Shown: in pieces, positions 35,455-46,110 of the stretch
Numbering within the stretch: the first letter of the stretch is position 1
Layout: each line of letters begins with the position of its first letter
Made by a program: the position numbers and the translations under genes
The notes under the pieces: generated by a model
Told to the model about the DNA's origin: nothing
Database searches by the model: none
The model's input: the letters and a program-made list of their open reading frames with translations, nothing else
Assembly (NCBI RefSeq): GCF_029873635.1
Contig: NC_080423.1
Span: 98,886,397-98,950,396, forward strand
DNA from: Malania oleifera
Taxonomy: Eukaryota; Streptophyta; Magnoliopsida; Santalales; Ximeniaceae
Direction: 5' to 3'
Length of the DNA stretch: 64,000 bases

Positions 35455-36880
35455 CTCTTGGTACGCTAGCTCGAATTCCTACATTCGATGCACGTTACCC
35501 CTTGGTACGCTAGCTCGAATTCCTACATTCGATGCACGTTACCCCTTGGTACGCTAGCTCGGATTCTTACATCCGATGCACGTTACCCTCTGGTACGCTA
35601 GCTCGGATTCCTACATCCGATGCACGTTACCCCCTCTGGTACGCTAGCTCAGATTCCTACATCCGATGCACGTTACCCCTTGGTACGCTAGCTCGGATTC
35701 TTACATCCGATGCACGTTACCCTCTGGTACGCTAGCTCGGATTCCTACATCCGATGCACGTTACCCCCTCTGGTACGCTAGCTCAGATTCCTACATCCGA
35801 TGCACGTTACCTCTTTTGGCATGCTTGCGCCTGCTAGCTCGGGTTCCTATAACCCTCAAATGGCTCGTGGACCCCACGTGGCTCGTGGGCCCCACCTCTC
35901 TTGGTACGCTAGCTCGGATTCCTACATCCGATGCACGTTACCCTCTGGTACGCTAGCTCGGATTCTTACATCCGATGCACGTTACCCCCTCTGGTACGCT
36001 AGCTCGGATTCTTACATCCGATGCACGTTACCTCTTTTGGCATGCTTGCGCCTACTAGCTCGGGTTCCTATAACCCTCAAATGGCTCGTGGACCCCACAT
36101 GGTGCGTGGGCCCCACATATCTTCATTGGGCCCCACATGTTTGGTGGGCCCCACCTCTCTTGGTACGCTAGCTCGGATTCCTACATCCGATGCACGTTAC
36201 CCCCTCTGGTACGCTAGCTCAGATTCCTACATCCGATGCACGTTACCTCTTTTGGCATGCTTGCGCCTGCTAGCTCGGGTTCCTATAACCCTCAAATGGC
36301 TCGTGGACCCCACGTGGCTCGTGGGCCCCACCTCTCTTGGTACGCTAGCTCGGATTCCTACATCCGATGCACGTTACCCTCTGGTACGCTAGCTCGGATT
36401 CTTACATCCGATGCACGTTACCCCCTCTGGTACGCTAGCTCAGATTCCTACATCCGATGCACGTTACCTCTTTTGGCATGCTTGCGCCTGCTAGCTCGGG
36501 TTCCTATAACCCTCAAATGGCTCGTGGACCCCACGTGGCTCGTGGGCCCCACCTCTCTTGGTACGCTAGCTCGGATTCCTACATCCGATGCACGTTACCC
36601 TCTGGTACGCTAGCTCGGATTCTTACATCCGATGCACGTTACCCCCTCTGGTACGCTAGCTCGGATTCTTACATCCGATGCACGTTACCTCTTTTGGCAT
36701 GCTTGCGCCTACTAGCTCGGGTTCCTATAACCCTCAAATGGCTCGTGGACCCCACATGGTGCGTGGGCCCCACATATCTTCATTGGGCCCCACCTCTCTT
36801 GGTACGCTAGCTCGGATTCCTACATCCGGTGCACGTTACCCCCTCTGGTGTGCTAACTCGGATCCACATATCCGGTGCCT
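35455..36880 (+). repeat. Hairpin-forming tandem array of the family A LTR
   Basis: Units of 43-47 bp (ACGCTAGCTCGGATTCYTAC, then ATCCGATGCACGTTACC and CTCTGGT) are set in a larger order of about 220 bp with GCTCGGGTTCCTATAACCC units. Arms vary in pairs: TCGGAT/ATCCGA (35559-35576), TCGAAT/ATTCGA (35471-35488), GGGTT/AACCC (35841-35855). Confidence 0.88.
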
Positions 36881-36982
36881 TGCTAGCTCGGGTTCCTGTA
36901 ACCCTCAAACGGCTTGTGGACCCCACATGGTGCGTGGGCCCCACACATCTCCGATGGGCTCCGCACAGCTTCTAGAACCCTC

Positions 36983-37040
<58 letters not shown>
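36983..37040. repeat. (TTA)n microsatellite
   Basis: About 19 tta units between the hairpin array and the 94-bp array. Confidence 0.95.
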
Positions 37041-37041
<1 letters not shown>

Positions 37042-37080
37042 TATTTTAATTTGTCAAATGCAAGCATATTTTGTCCCCCC

Positions 37081-37560
37081 ATCATCATTCACCACATGTC
37101 ATGTTTCTTCCCTTTATCATTCTTCCCATACTATATTCCATTCATAATTCTTCATCCCATACTTTGTTCCCTCCATCATCACTCACCATATGTCATGTTT
37201 CTTCCCTTTATCATTCTTCCCATAATATATTCCCTTCATAATTCTTCATCCCATACTTTGTTCCCTCCATCATCACTCACCATATGTCATGTTTCTTCCT
37301 TTTATCATTCTTCCCATACTATATTCCCTTCATAATTCTTCATCCCATACTTTGTTCCCTCCATCATCATTCACCACATGTCATGTTTCTTCCCTTTATC
37401 ATTCTTCCCATACTATATTCCCTTCATAATTCTTCATCCCATACTTTGTTCCCTCCATCATCATTCACCACATGTCATGTTTCTTCCCTTTATCATTCTT
37501 CCCATGCTAATTTCCCTTCATCATTCTTCCCCCCATACTTGGTTCCCCCCATCATGACTC
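37081..37560 (+). repeat. 94-bp tandem array in U3, five units
   Basis: The phrase ATCATCAYTCACCAYATGTC starts at 37081, 37175, 37269, 37363 and 37457, exactly 94 bp apart. It lies directly upstream of the LTR TATA box. Confidence 0.93.
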
Positions 37561-37599
37561 CCCTATGTCTTCTTTCCTATGCTTGCCCTAAGCTAAGCC

Positions 37600-37607
37600 T
37601 ATAAATA
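37600..37607 (+). promoter_or_regulatory. TATA box of the family A solo LTR
   Basis: TATAAATA in the context AAGCCTATAAATAGCCCTCTC. The transcript would start near 37630 and run away from the kinase start on the opposite strand, through 39341 into the antisense of the kinase 5' half. Confidence 0.78.
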
Positions 37608-37737
37608 GCCCTCTCATTCCAAGCACAAGGAAGGAGCTCTTGGTGGTGGTAAGGAGAAGATTTCAAATATTGAAGTTTTCTATCACAAGTTTGTGAAGTT
37701 AGTCTTTTTTTTTAGTAAAAATCAAGAGGTCGACTAA

Positions 37738-38090
37738 TCCCGTTTCCTATCGGTGTTGAGTCACTCCATTTGAAGAAGGCACCCCGTAGTGCCTCAAATC
37801 AGAGCTCAAGAACAACTCTCGGGAAGACGTTGTAGAGCGGCCCTAGTAGACTCATCAACAGGAAAAGAAGACCGGAGCAGAGGAAAACGAAAGAAGATCA
37901 AGCGATCGATTGATCCCTTTTCCTACCGGTACCGGGTCACTCCATTTGAAGAAGGTATTCCCTAGTGCCTCGAGTCGGAACTCAAGAACAACCCTCGGGA
38001 AGGCGCTGTAGACTAACCTTGCGGATTCACAGACAGGAGAAGAAGACCGAAGGAGAGAAAGACGATAGGTAAGACCAATGAACTTTCTCT
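37738..38090 (+). repeat. 176-bp imperfect duplication in the LTR leader
   Basis: CACTCCATTTGAAGAAGG recurs at 37762 and 37938. Each unit carries CTCAAGAACAAC-CTCGGGAAG. The other LTR copy has an open frame of basic residues across both units (216-500, minus), but the frame is closed here, so coding is unlikely. Confidence 0.75.
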
Positions 38091-39059
38091 TCCTATGTTT
38101 ACATTTCCATGCGCCTTTCCCTAATCGGCCTCTGTTGGTTTATTTGATTTTATTTCACTTTTCTTTACTTTAAATAGCTTCCTTTTAACTCATAAAAAAA
38201 ACAAAAAATAAAAAAATTTCATAAAAGACACAAAAATTCAGAAAAATTTTCAAAGAAAATTCAAAAATTTTTAAAGCTTTGAAACTTATTTACCTTTGAA
38301 AATTTTTGAAGAAAATCCAAGAAAGTTTCTAACATGTTTGGCAAAGGTTAGATTTGTTTCCCTACATTCAAGATTTTCAAAAATACATTCTAAAGTCATA
38401 TCTTTAAAACCATGACTTTCGTGATTGTTGTCTAAAATTCTGTTGTATTCGGAAGGACATTGGAAGATTCCGGAAAATCATTGGTCTCGACCAAGACCTT
38501 AAACTGGTTTTTTCCCCCACACTGGTCAACGTTTGACCGGCTCACCATTCCCAAACTGGTTCACCCCAGTTTTCTCCATTTCGCTTGTATATTATTGTTG
38601 TATCCATAAAATTCACAAAAATCATGAAATTTTCAAAAATTCCAAAAGTATTTTCACATTTTGGTTTCAATTGATTTCATTTGTGTTATTTTGAAAATTC
38701 GGGAAAAATATCAAAAATCATTTTCACACTTAGGAAAAATCATAAAAATATCTTTTTAGGCACAAGAAAAATTCATTCCAATCCCGAACCAATCTCAAAA
38801 ACCTCCCGAAATAGTATTTTTGATACTTAAAAAAAAAACCTATAGATTTCAAAATCCTCGGGAGCGTATTTTGTATCCTATTTTCGATTTTCCTTCCCAA
38901 TGATTGCCAACGAGAACATTGACTCTTCGGAGTACTAGATTGCCCCGGTTCTGAGGGAATACCTATATAGTATTTTCATTTTGTTTTTGACTTTTGAAAG
39001 GGAGTGATCTTTAAAGGCTTATTACATTTATTTCGGGAAAACTCTTTATTAATCTGGTA

Positions 39060-39213
39060 CCATTCGTAAGAACGGGCGTGTAGGGGGTGCTAATACCTTC
39101 TCCTTGCGTAACCATACTCCCGAGCCTAACTTTGGTGACGTAGACCGATTCTACCCCTAACGGGGTAGTAATCAAGTGTTCTAACCACACTTCAAAAGGT
39201 TAGTGGCGACTCC
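39060..39213 (+). promoter_or_regulatory. Conserved U5 structural domain of the family A LTR
   Basis: Contains CCATTCGTAAGAACGG (39060-39075; hairpin 1 with one mismatch), CTACCCCTAACGGGGTAG (39151-39168; perfect hairpin 2) and TGGCGACTCC (39204-39213; primer-site-like core). The block is conserved with family B, although the rest of the LTRs is not. Confidence 0.72.
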
Positions 39214-39346
39214 ACCACACATCGTTTTTTTCACGAAAATTCACATTTTCAAAATACACATTCATTTTTCCCAGTTCGCAAGCCGAACCCATTTTTAAAC
39301 CAGAGATTGGTTCTCTGGGCCGGGTCCGGGACGTCGCGACAGGCCC

Positions 39347-40222
39347 TGTGAGGTTGTTACCTGACAAGTCAAGTTTATTGAGAGACTTAAGCATTCCTAT
39401 CTCTCGAGGAATAGATCCAGAAAGCATGTTGTCATAAAGGTAAAGGGTGGTCAAGTTGCGCAAGTCTCCTATAGTAGTTGGGATTGGCCCTGTGAGGATG
39501 TTACCTGACAATTCAAGGTCATTAAGAGACTTAAGCATTCCTATCTCTCGAGGAATAGATCCAGAAAGCATGTTATCATCAAGATACAAGGTGGTCAAGT
39601 TGCCCAAGTCTCCTATAGTAGTTGGGATTGGCCCTGTGAGCTTGTTACTTGACAAGTCTAGGTGATTGAGAGACATAAGCATTCCTATCTCTCGAGGAAT
39701 AGATCCAAAAAGCATGTTACGATGAAGGTACAGGGTGGTCAAGTTGCCCAAGTCTTCTATAGTAGTTGGGATTGGCCCTGTGAGCTTGTTAACTGACAAA
39801 TCAAGGACATTGAGAGACTTAAGCATTTCTAGATTGGAGGGAATGTTTTCGAAGAGGGAGTTGTCACTAAGATCAAGCTTTTGGAGGTGTTGGAAGGACG
39901 AGAAATTAAAACTATGGAGCGTACCTCTCAAAGCAAGGCCCGTGAGGTTTACATATGCAATGCTCCTTATGGACTTGTGACACCTAATTCCAATCCATCG
40001 ATTGCAAGGGTTGGTTCCAACCCAAGAGGACAAAATAGATTGGCTGTGATTGTCAAGACTCGCCTTCCATGCCACCAAAGCGTTTGTTTCAGAAGTAGTG
40101 GCGACTAAAGCAGAGACAAAAGCAGCGCAATGGGAAGGAGGAGGAGGAGGGGATGCAAGAAAGAGGAGGTGGATGCGGAGGAAGAAGAGAAGGAAGGAAA
40201 GAAGCCGGGGGTGGGTAGACAT
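39347..40222 (-). pseudogene. LRR receptor kinase, exon 1 5' part: signal peptide, LRR N-cap, first LRRs
   Basis: Start ATG at 40220-40222 (MSTHPRLLSFLLFFLRIHLL). The upstream in-frame ATG at 40300 is rejected because it lies within about 20 bases of the TATA box. A hydrophobic signal peptide is followed by the LRR N-terminal cap (ALVAWKASLDNHSQSILSSW, NPCNRWIGIRC). LRRs follow, ending in three copies of the 48-residue pair. The frame runs through the solo LTR junction and stops at about 39200, giving a possible 340-residue secreted LRR protein with an LTR-encoded tail. With the LTR and one target copy removed, the total coding length is 4224 nt, in frame. Confidence 0.92.
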
Positions 40223-40310
40223 TGGTTTTCCTATATTTATGACTGCTGGGTATATAAAATGGATGGGTGGTTCGGATGGGGATGCTAAGGGTAAAGGCAT
40301 AATGAGTGGT

Positions 40311-40317
40311 ATTTATA
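40311..40317 (-). promoter_or_regulatory. TATA box of the LRR receptor kinase
   Basis: TATAAAT on the minus strand, about 90 bases upstream of the chosen ATG, giving a 5' UTR of roughly 60 bases. A matching phrase ggtatttatagacaat occurs in relic DNA near 59432. Confidence 0.7.
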
Positions 40318-40467
40318 GACAATGGATGTTGGTCTACCATTTCTATTTCATTTTTTACCTCTTATATATATTTTTAAAATTTTCAATGTAAAAACTTTAT
40401 TTTTTCTGCATTCTTTAATTTAATTTTTTTTATAGGAATAGACTTATTTCATGTTATGAATTCACAA

Positions 40468-40521
<54 letters not shown>

Positions 40522-41187
40522 CAGTGACAACATTGAAGAATATGGGAGGAAGGAGGACGAAAGTGAGACTGACGCAAAGACGCAAGTATCATTCATTTAA
40601 CATATATATATATATATATATATAAAAGTTTGACAAGTCATATCACAGTAGACTTGACTTGGAGAGTAGGTGTAGGGTGTAGGGTGTTCCCCTTCATTAA
40701 TTGTTGCATCAACGGACATCAACTTTTACATACAGTTGTAGAGATTGGTCATAGCTGAGACCACCCGCTATGTGCTGCTCATGCATGGATAACGTTATCC
40801 AAAGCTTTGCAAGTTGTTGGAAACCAAGTTAGGAGGGAAAAATAAATCAAGGAATTGGCTTTTCTATTTTTATTTTTTTTAAATGTTCATTATAAAATAA
40901 ATAGTAAATTAGTCAACAAAATTTTAACCTTGTATTTCTTAGATTTTAAAATTTAAATGAAGTCGATGAATTTTGAGTTTTTTTTTTTTTTGGATTACGC
41001 ACTGAGTATCCATGTGTCCGTTTTATAGTTCACGTGACTAATCCTACGCTCCTTGAAGTTGGAAGGGTAAATTCAGGAGTAATTTTTTATTCTTGATAAT
41101 ATTTGAGATAGAGAAAAAACCGAATAAAAATTTTGGTTGCTCTATCTATAAATAGGTCAATCAATTAATTCATTCATTTCTTGTGCA
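40318..41187 (-). other. Upstream region of the LRR receptor kinase
   Basis: AT-rich promoter flank with two TA microsatellites (40479-40517 and 40599-40623). It contains a phrase, ATATTTGAGATAGAGA (about 41099), also found near 54540 and 57135 in the degraded duplicates. The Tat-like element begins at 41193. Confidence 0.5.
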
Positions 41188-41322
41188 CGCACTATAGACA
41201 CCCTATTTTTGCCTTAACCAAACAGAACAAAGGAGTCCCTTCTCATTATATTATTTATTATTGTTCATTACTAGTATTATAATTAGTATTACCTTACTAT
41301 TATTTTGGGTATATTTTTTAAT

Positions 41323-41370
<48 letters not shown>

Positions 41371-41538
41371 TTCCTATATTATTAGTACTTTTCTATTATT
41401 TTGCTAGTATTTTTATCATTATTATTATTTTTTTTCATTTTTATTATTATTACTAGTACTTTTATTATCTTTATTTTATTTTTACTTTACTATAATTATT
41501 TTTATTTTCCATTTATTTTATTGTTATTATTTTTGATA

Positions 41539-41577
<39 letters not shown>

Positions 41578-42250
41578 TTTTTGTATTATTACTCTATTTT
41601 TATTATTATTATTATTTAACTGATAATATCTTTATTATTTTTATTTTTACCATAATTATTTATTATTATTTACTATTAATAGTAGTAGTATTATTATTAT
41701 TATCTTATGGATACTTATATTATTATGATAATTATTATTATTATTATTTCCTTTTTCATTATTACCATAAGAATAAAAGAATAAAAAAAAAAGAAAATAA
41801 AAAAAGGGAAGTTGTTTTAGGGTTTTTGAGATTTTTTTATATAATGGCAAAGAGGAGACAAAAAAAAAGGGGGCGAGCGCAGAGCACAGCCAAAAACAAA
41901 AAAAAAACAGCCGGGGGCGCTGCACTGCACACAGAGTCGGGGGACGAGCATCCACAATTCTCGCAGACTCTCCATCTCAGATCCCCCAGGCTCCCAATCT
42001 CACTCTCCCTCACGCACAGCCGCAACCACCATTCCTCTCAACTCTGGCAAACACCCAGCCTCCCATAGCTCCGGCGACCCACCTGCGATCCATGATTTGC
42101 TCTCCACGACAACCCACAGCCATCCTCCACGCCTCTTTGCAACGCAACACCAGTCCGATGCCTCCTCACGCCCAGCTGTGACCATCTCCCGCAGTACAGC
42201 TCTCCTCTGGCCTGTACGCTGCCTGCACGCCACACGACTGATAACCCCAC

Positions 42251-42760
42251 TTGGCGTCGCCGTCGCCGGCGCCCTCCGACACACGACGGACAGTTGCAGC
42301 CCTCAATCATTGCCCTACCTGCTCAGCTGCGCCGCCGTTGCTCCCCGCGGATCCAGTCCAGCCCCTGCAACTCTCCACGACGATACCACCTGGGCCAGAG
42401 CACTTCTTCAGTTGCTGGTCCTGTTGGAAGCCAAGAGAAGCTCCCCAGCACCAGAAGCTGTCGTCGTTCCTCCATCGCCGCCACAGGCTCTCCGCCCCGC
42501 CGCCTTTCGCCGTCGCCGAGCCTAGCTCCGATCACCTTTCCTTGCTGTCGTCGCCGCTCCCAGCCTCAACTCTCCGGCGGTACCCCCCGACTATAAGTCC
42601 CTCTGCTGCATATCTACACACCCACACACACATACATACACAGCACACACGCACGTGTATTTTATGTTATTTTATTTTCCTTTTGTTTATTTATTTAGCT
42701 ACTTGTTTTCTTATTTATTTTTCTGTTTCTTTTCTTATTTTGATCTGTTTTAATATTTAA
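42251..42760 (+). other. GC-rich LTR leader with an open frame
   Basis: A 169-codon frame (MASPSPAPSDTRRT...) rich in Ser, Pro, Ala and Arg, ending in a hydrophobic stretch translated from AT-rich DNA. It sits where the family B solo LTR has its own GC-rich frame. No domain recognised; probably transcribed leader rather than a gene. Confidence 0.35.
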
Positions 42761-44176
42761 AGTTTAAGACTTCATAGGTGCCTATATTAATATATTATTT
42801 GCCATAGTATGTAGTTAATATTCACAACTAGACTTTTTATTGTATATATGTTAAAATTTTAAATATTGTGTTTTAGGTTTCATTTTATTGCTGCGATATT
42901 TGTTTAGATTTTTTTTTTTTTGTAGTAATTACTATAAATATTAATTGGTTTGCTCTTATTTTTGTAGGTTTCCTTTTCATTTGTTGGGGTTGGTTTCAAT
43001 TTTTTTTTTTTTTTAATTTTGAATTGTGTATACGTTAGATGAGTAGTATTCCGGTTAATCGAATATTGTTGTTAAAGTTTTCCTTTTCTTGTTGTCATAT
43101 ATTTATTTAGTAAATAATATATTCATATTTAGGGTTTTTCTCTTATTGTTATATTATTTGTTTTATAATTAGATATTCAAATTTAAATTGTGTCTATTAA
43201 GTATTATCAAAGTAAGGTTTTTATTGTTATCATACCATGTGTAGATATTATTTAGGTTTTTATGCATGTCTAGGTTTCTTTATACTATTTAGGGTTTTGG
43301 TTATTCTTGCACTCATTTTATATGTAATGTTTGTATATTTAGGGTTGTGTATTAATTTTGGTAACCATATTGAATAGGTGTATATTATTTTTAGAAATAA
43401 ATTTTCTCCATAATTTCATTACTTCCTTGGCTTCTCATTGGTTTCCATATTTAACCCTATGTTTGATTTGCTTCCTTAGTTAGTGATTTACCTATATGTG
43501 TAGTGTGCATATCTTTAATTGCTTGTTAATATTAAGGTAATTATTATGTTATACATCATATCCTTATTATCATTATCACTATTAGAAGTAAATTATTATT
43601 ACCATTATTGTACATATGTATTTATATTGTTATATTGTTATATTGTTATGTGATTTAAATGAGTATACTGCCTTATTAAGTATGTGGGTATATTTAGTAT
43701 TCTTAGATTATACGTTTATATATTGGTGTGTTTTAGTATTATGTTATTTTTAGTATTTTATTCTATATGATACATTATTATTATTATATGGTATTATTTG
43801 CTTTAGTATCTTTAGTATCTTAATATGTATAGCATACGGTATTTTATTGCTTAGCTTAATTTGTTAATTTATTATCCTATTATCATATATTGAAACCTCC
43901 TAGAGAATTTTAAAAAATATTTTAAATTATTTATAAAAAATCTATAAATTTTGAAGATAAATCTGGGAGCTATTTTTGTAAAGTATTTTCTTGATTTTTA
44001 TCCGTATGATTTTATTGCGGGGGTATGAGCCTTCGGGCATCACGTACCTTAAGCTCTGAGGGAATATATGTATATATTTATTTATTTATTTATTATGTGT
44101 ATTTATAAATTCATAAAACGGAGTAATGTAAAGACTTATTAGATTAACTTAGGGAAAATTTCAAATTAATTAGGTA

Positions 44177-44329
44177 CCGTTCGTAAGAACGGGCGTGCAG
44201 GAGGTGCTTGTACCTTCCCCTCGCATAACCGAACTCCCGAGCAAAACTCTGGTAACGTAGACCCACTCTACCCCTAACGGGGTAGTAATCATGTGTTCTA
44301 ACCACACTAAAAGGTTAGTGGCGACTCCG
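44177..44329 (+). promoter_or_regulatory. Conserved U5 structural domain of the Tat-like element
   Basis: Perfect hairpin 1 CCGTTCGTAAGAACGG with a GUAA loop at RNA level (44177-44192), perfect hairpin 2 CTACCCCTAACGGGGTAG (44268-44285), and TGGCGACTCCG (44319-44329), identical to the first 11 bases of the primer site at 44416. Confidence 0.75.
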
Positions 44330-44415
44330 ACATTCCATGTTTTTCCATGAAAATATTAGAATGACTTTAATTTCGCCGCCTGGGGCACGCGCGCTCCCGG
44401 GACGTCGCGACAGCT

Positions 44416-44434
44416 TGGCGACTCCGCTGGGGAT
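44416..44434 (+). other. Primer binding site (tRNA-Arg)
   Basis: TGGCGACTCCGCTGGGGAT, three bases after the LTR end, is complementary to the 3' end of the plant tRNA-Arg ending ...UCCCCAGCGGAGUCGCCA (from memory of that tRNA). tRNA-Arg priming is the habit of Ogre/Tat gypsy elements. Confidence 0.85.
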
Positions 44435-46110
44435 ATTAGAGAGTCGAGCCATTAATTAATTAGAAATTATCCCAAGTTCAAATTTAATAAAACTTTTAAT
44501 TACTCCTGATTTTGTGAATATTGTGATTTGTAAATAACTTTGATTAATTGTAGATATTTTACTTCCATAATTTGTAAATAACCTTAATTAATTAAAAATA
44601 TTTTGTTTCCTAATTTTTTAAATATTAATTGTAGATATTCTGAATAAAGCATATTAATTGTAGATATTTTGAATAAGCATATTAATTATAGATATTTTGT
44701 ATACTAATCGTAAATATTTTGTTTCCTTATTTTTTGTTTCCAAATTGTTTGTGAATAAACATATTAATTGCATGTATTGTGTTTCCTTATCTTTTGAATA
44801 TATATAAATGTGGAAATAACGGGATTAGGTTAAATTTAAATTCACACACTCTCACGCTCTATACCCGGGCTTTACCTGCTAAGATTAGATAGGGGTGTAA
44901 TAGCGTTTGTCCCCACGTGGCAGGGCTTGTGGGGACCCGCGAACCACTCCGCTCAATTTAAACTTCGCCCAAACCCCTTTTGGGTGAGGATGGAGGTTAG
45001 ATTGGGAACCTTTGTATATAGGGATTAGAGCTTACCCCCACATACTTGTCTATAGTTTTCCCTAACTAGGATAGAGCCATGAAGAACCCTGTATATACGT
45101 ACCTACCCTGGGTTGGGACAGGAGCCACATCCTACTCCACGTATAGTATGTTGTATATATGTTGTGAGATACTTTGTATTATACCATACATTCTGCATCC
45201 ATTTTAGACTTACATACTACTTAGCCAGTATTCTAAAAAAGCTCAATAATGAGACCATGACCCACCCTTTAAAAAATGAAGCACTTGGCCCAAGCATTTT
45301 TAAATATGGGTCGGCCCAACCCTTTTCAAATAACTCGGGCCCAATTCTTTAAAAACAAACCTAGGCTCGACATTTTCCTACGTAAAAACTAGGCCCATAC
45401 ATGATTTTCAAAAATGGTCAAACCCAGATTTCCAAAAGTGGGCTTCAGCCCTATCACCTAAAAATTCGGGCCAACATTTTTTCAAGTAATCCAAGCCCAA
45501 TTCCTTTTCAACTAGGGCCTTAGCCCATCATGAAATAGGTTGAAGCCCATATTTTAAAATACTTGAGGCCCAAATGCACACTAAAGTCCACAAGTCCACA
45601 TTGAATGAATCCAACGGGTTGACTAGCCTAGGTCAACCCCAACCTCTGAACATAATCTGACCCTTCATAGAATCTGAGGTTCATGGACTGTTAATTAGGA
45701 AATGAATGGTTAAGGGAAGATTTGAATTGAAATCGTGGCCCATCAATGGTTGTGTTAATCTTGAAATCTCTCATTAGTGGAATTTTTCTAGAATTCTGGC
45801 TAAGTAGTCACTTAGGTTACATCATATTCATGCATGTCATTTCATACATAGTCATGCACGATAGGTTGCTTGCACACTCATATCTTTGTTTGTATACATA
45901 AATGCACTAGTTGCATCCATGCATAAACACCTATTGCATATCCTAATCATGCATCAAAACACATTCACTCATGTAGTACATAATTGTGCATTCATGATTC
46001 TAAAAGGAAGTCTGTTGGTTTTCAGTTCCTAATCAAAGAGGTGGTTTGAGTAATATAAAGCAATAATTGAGACCACCCATCAGTACAATACCAGGCGAAG
46101 AGCGAGAGAA
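44435..46110 (+). other. Untranslated leader of the Tat-like element
   Basis: Long leader with repeated TTAATTGTAGATATTTTG phrases (44530-44790). Next is a conserved block with CCCAAACCCCTTTTGGGTGA (44967-44990), then many GGCCCA/GCCCAA phrases (45280-45590) and CATGCAT-rich DNA. An inverted, diverged copy of the conserved block is at about 58270-59425. Confidence 0.75.

Larger units (their letters stand above)
35039..39341 (+). mobile_element. Solo LTR of family A, 4.3 kb, inserted in the LRR receptor kinase
   Basis: Begins TGTCGACACCCC, ends GACGTCGCGACA, and is flanked by a perfect 5-bp duplication ggccc (35034-35038, 39342-39346). No internal retroelement sequence is present, so it is a solo LTR. 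Order: 37-bp array, hairpin array, TTA microsatellite, 94-bp array, TATA box, duplicated leader of 176 bp, a long AT-rich tract with many TTTTCAAAAAT phrases, then U5 with conserved hairpins and a primer-site-like core. It is transcribed opposite to the receptor kinase. Right-end homology to 44160-44412 places it among Tat/Ogre-like elements (inference). Confidence 0.93.
41193..44412 (+). repeat. 5' LTR of the Tat-like element, 3.2 kb
   Basis: Starts TATAGACACCCTATTTTTGCC (TG mutated to TA) and ends GACGTCGCGACA. Collinear with the solo LTR 12767-16265: ATT-rich tract (including microsatellites at 41331-41371 and 41540-41577), probable TATA box near 41838, GC-rich leader (41870-42600), AT-rich tract, conserved U5. 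Confidence 0.87.

Noticed and set aside
39447-39980. Plus-strand frames (SPIVVGIGPVRLLPDN type) across the LRR region, also 33822-35513
   Set aside because: Antisense shadows of the 144-bp LRR repeat.
40223-40300. Upstream in-frame ATG at 40300 as start of the receptor kinase
   Set aside because: It lies only about 11-17 bases downstream of the TATA box, so probably before the transcript start. The ATG at 40222 directly precedes a good signal peptide.
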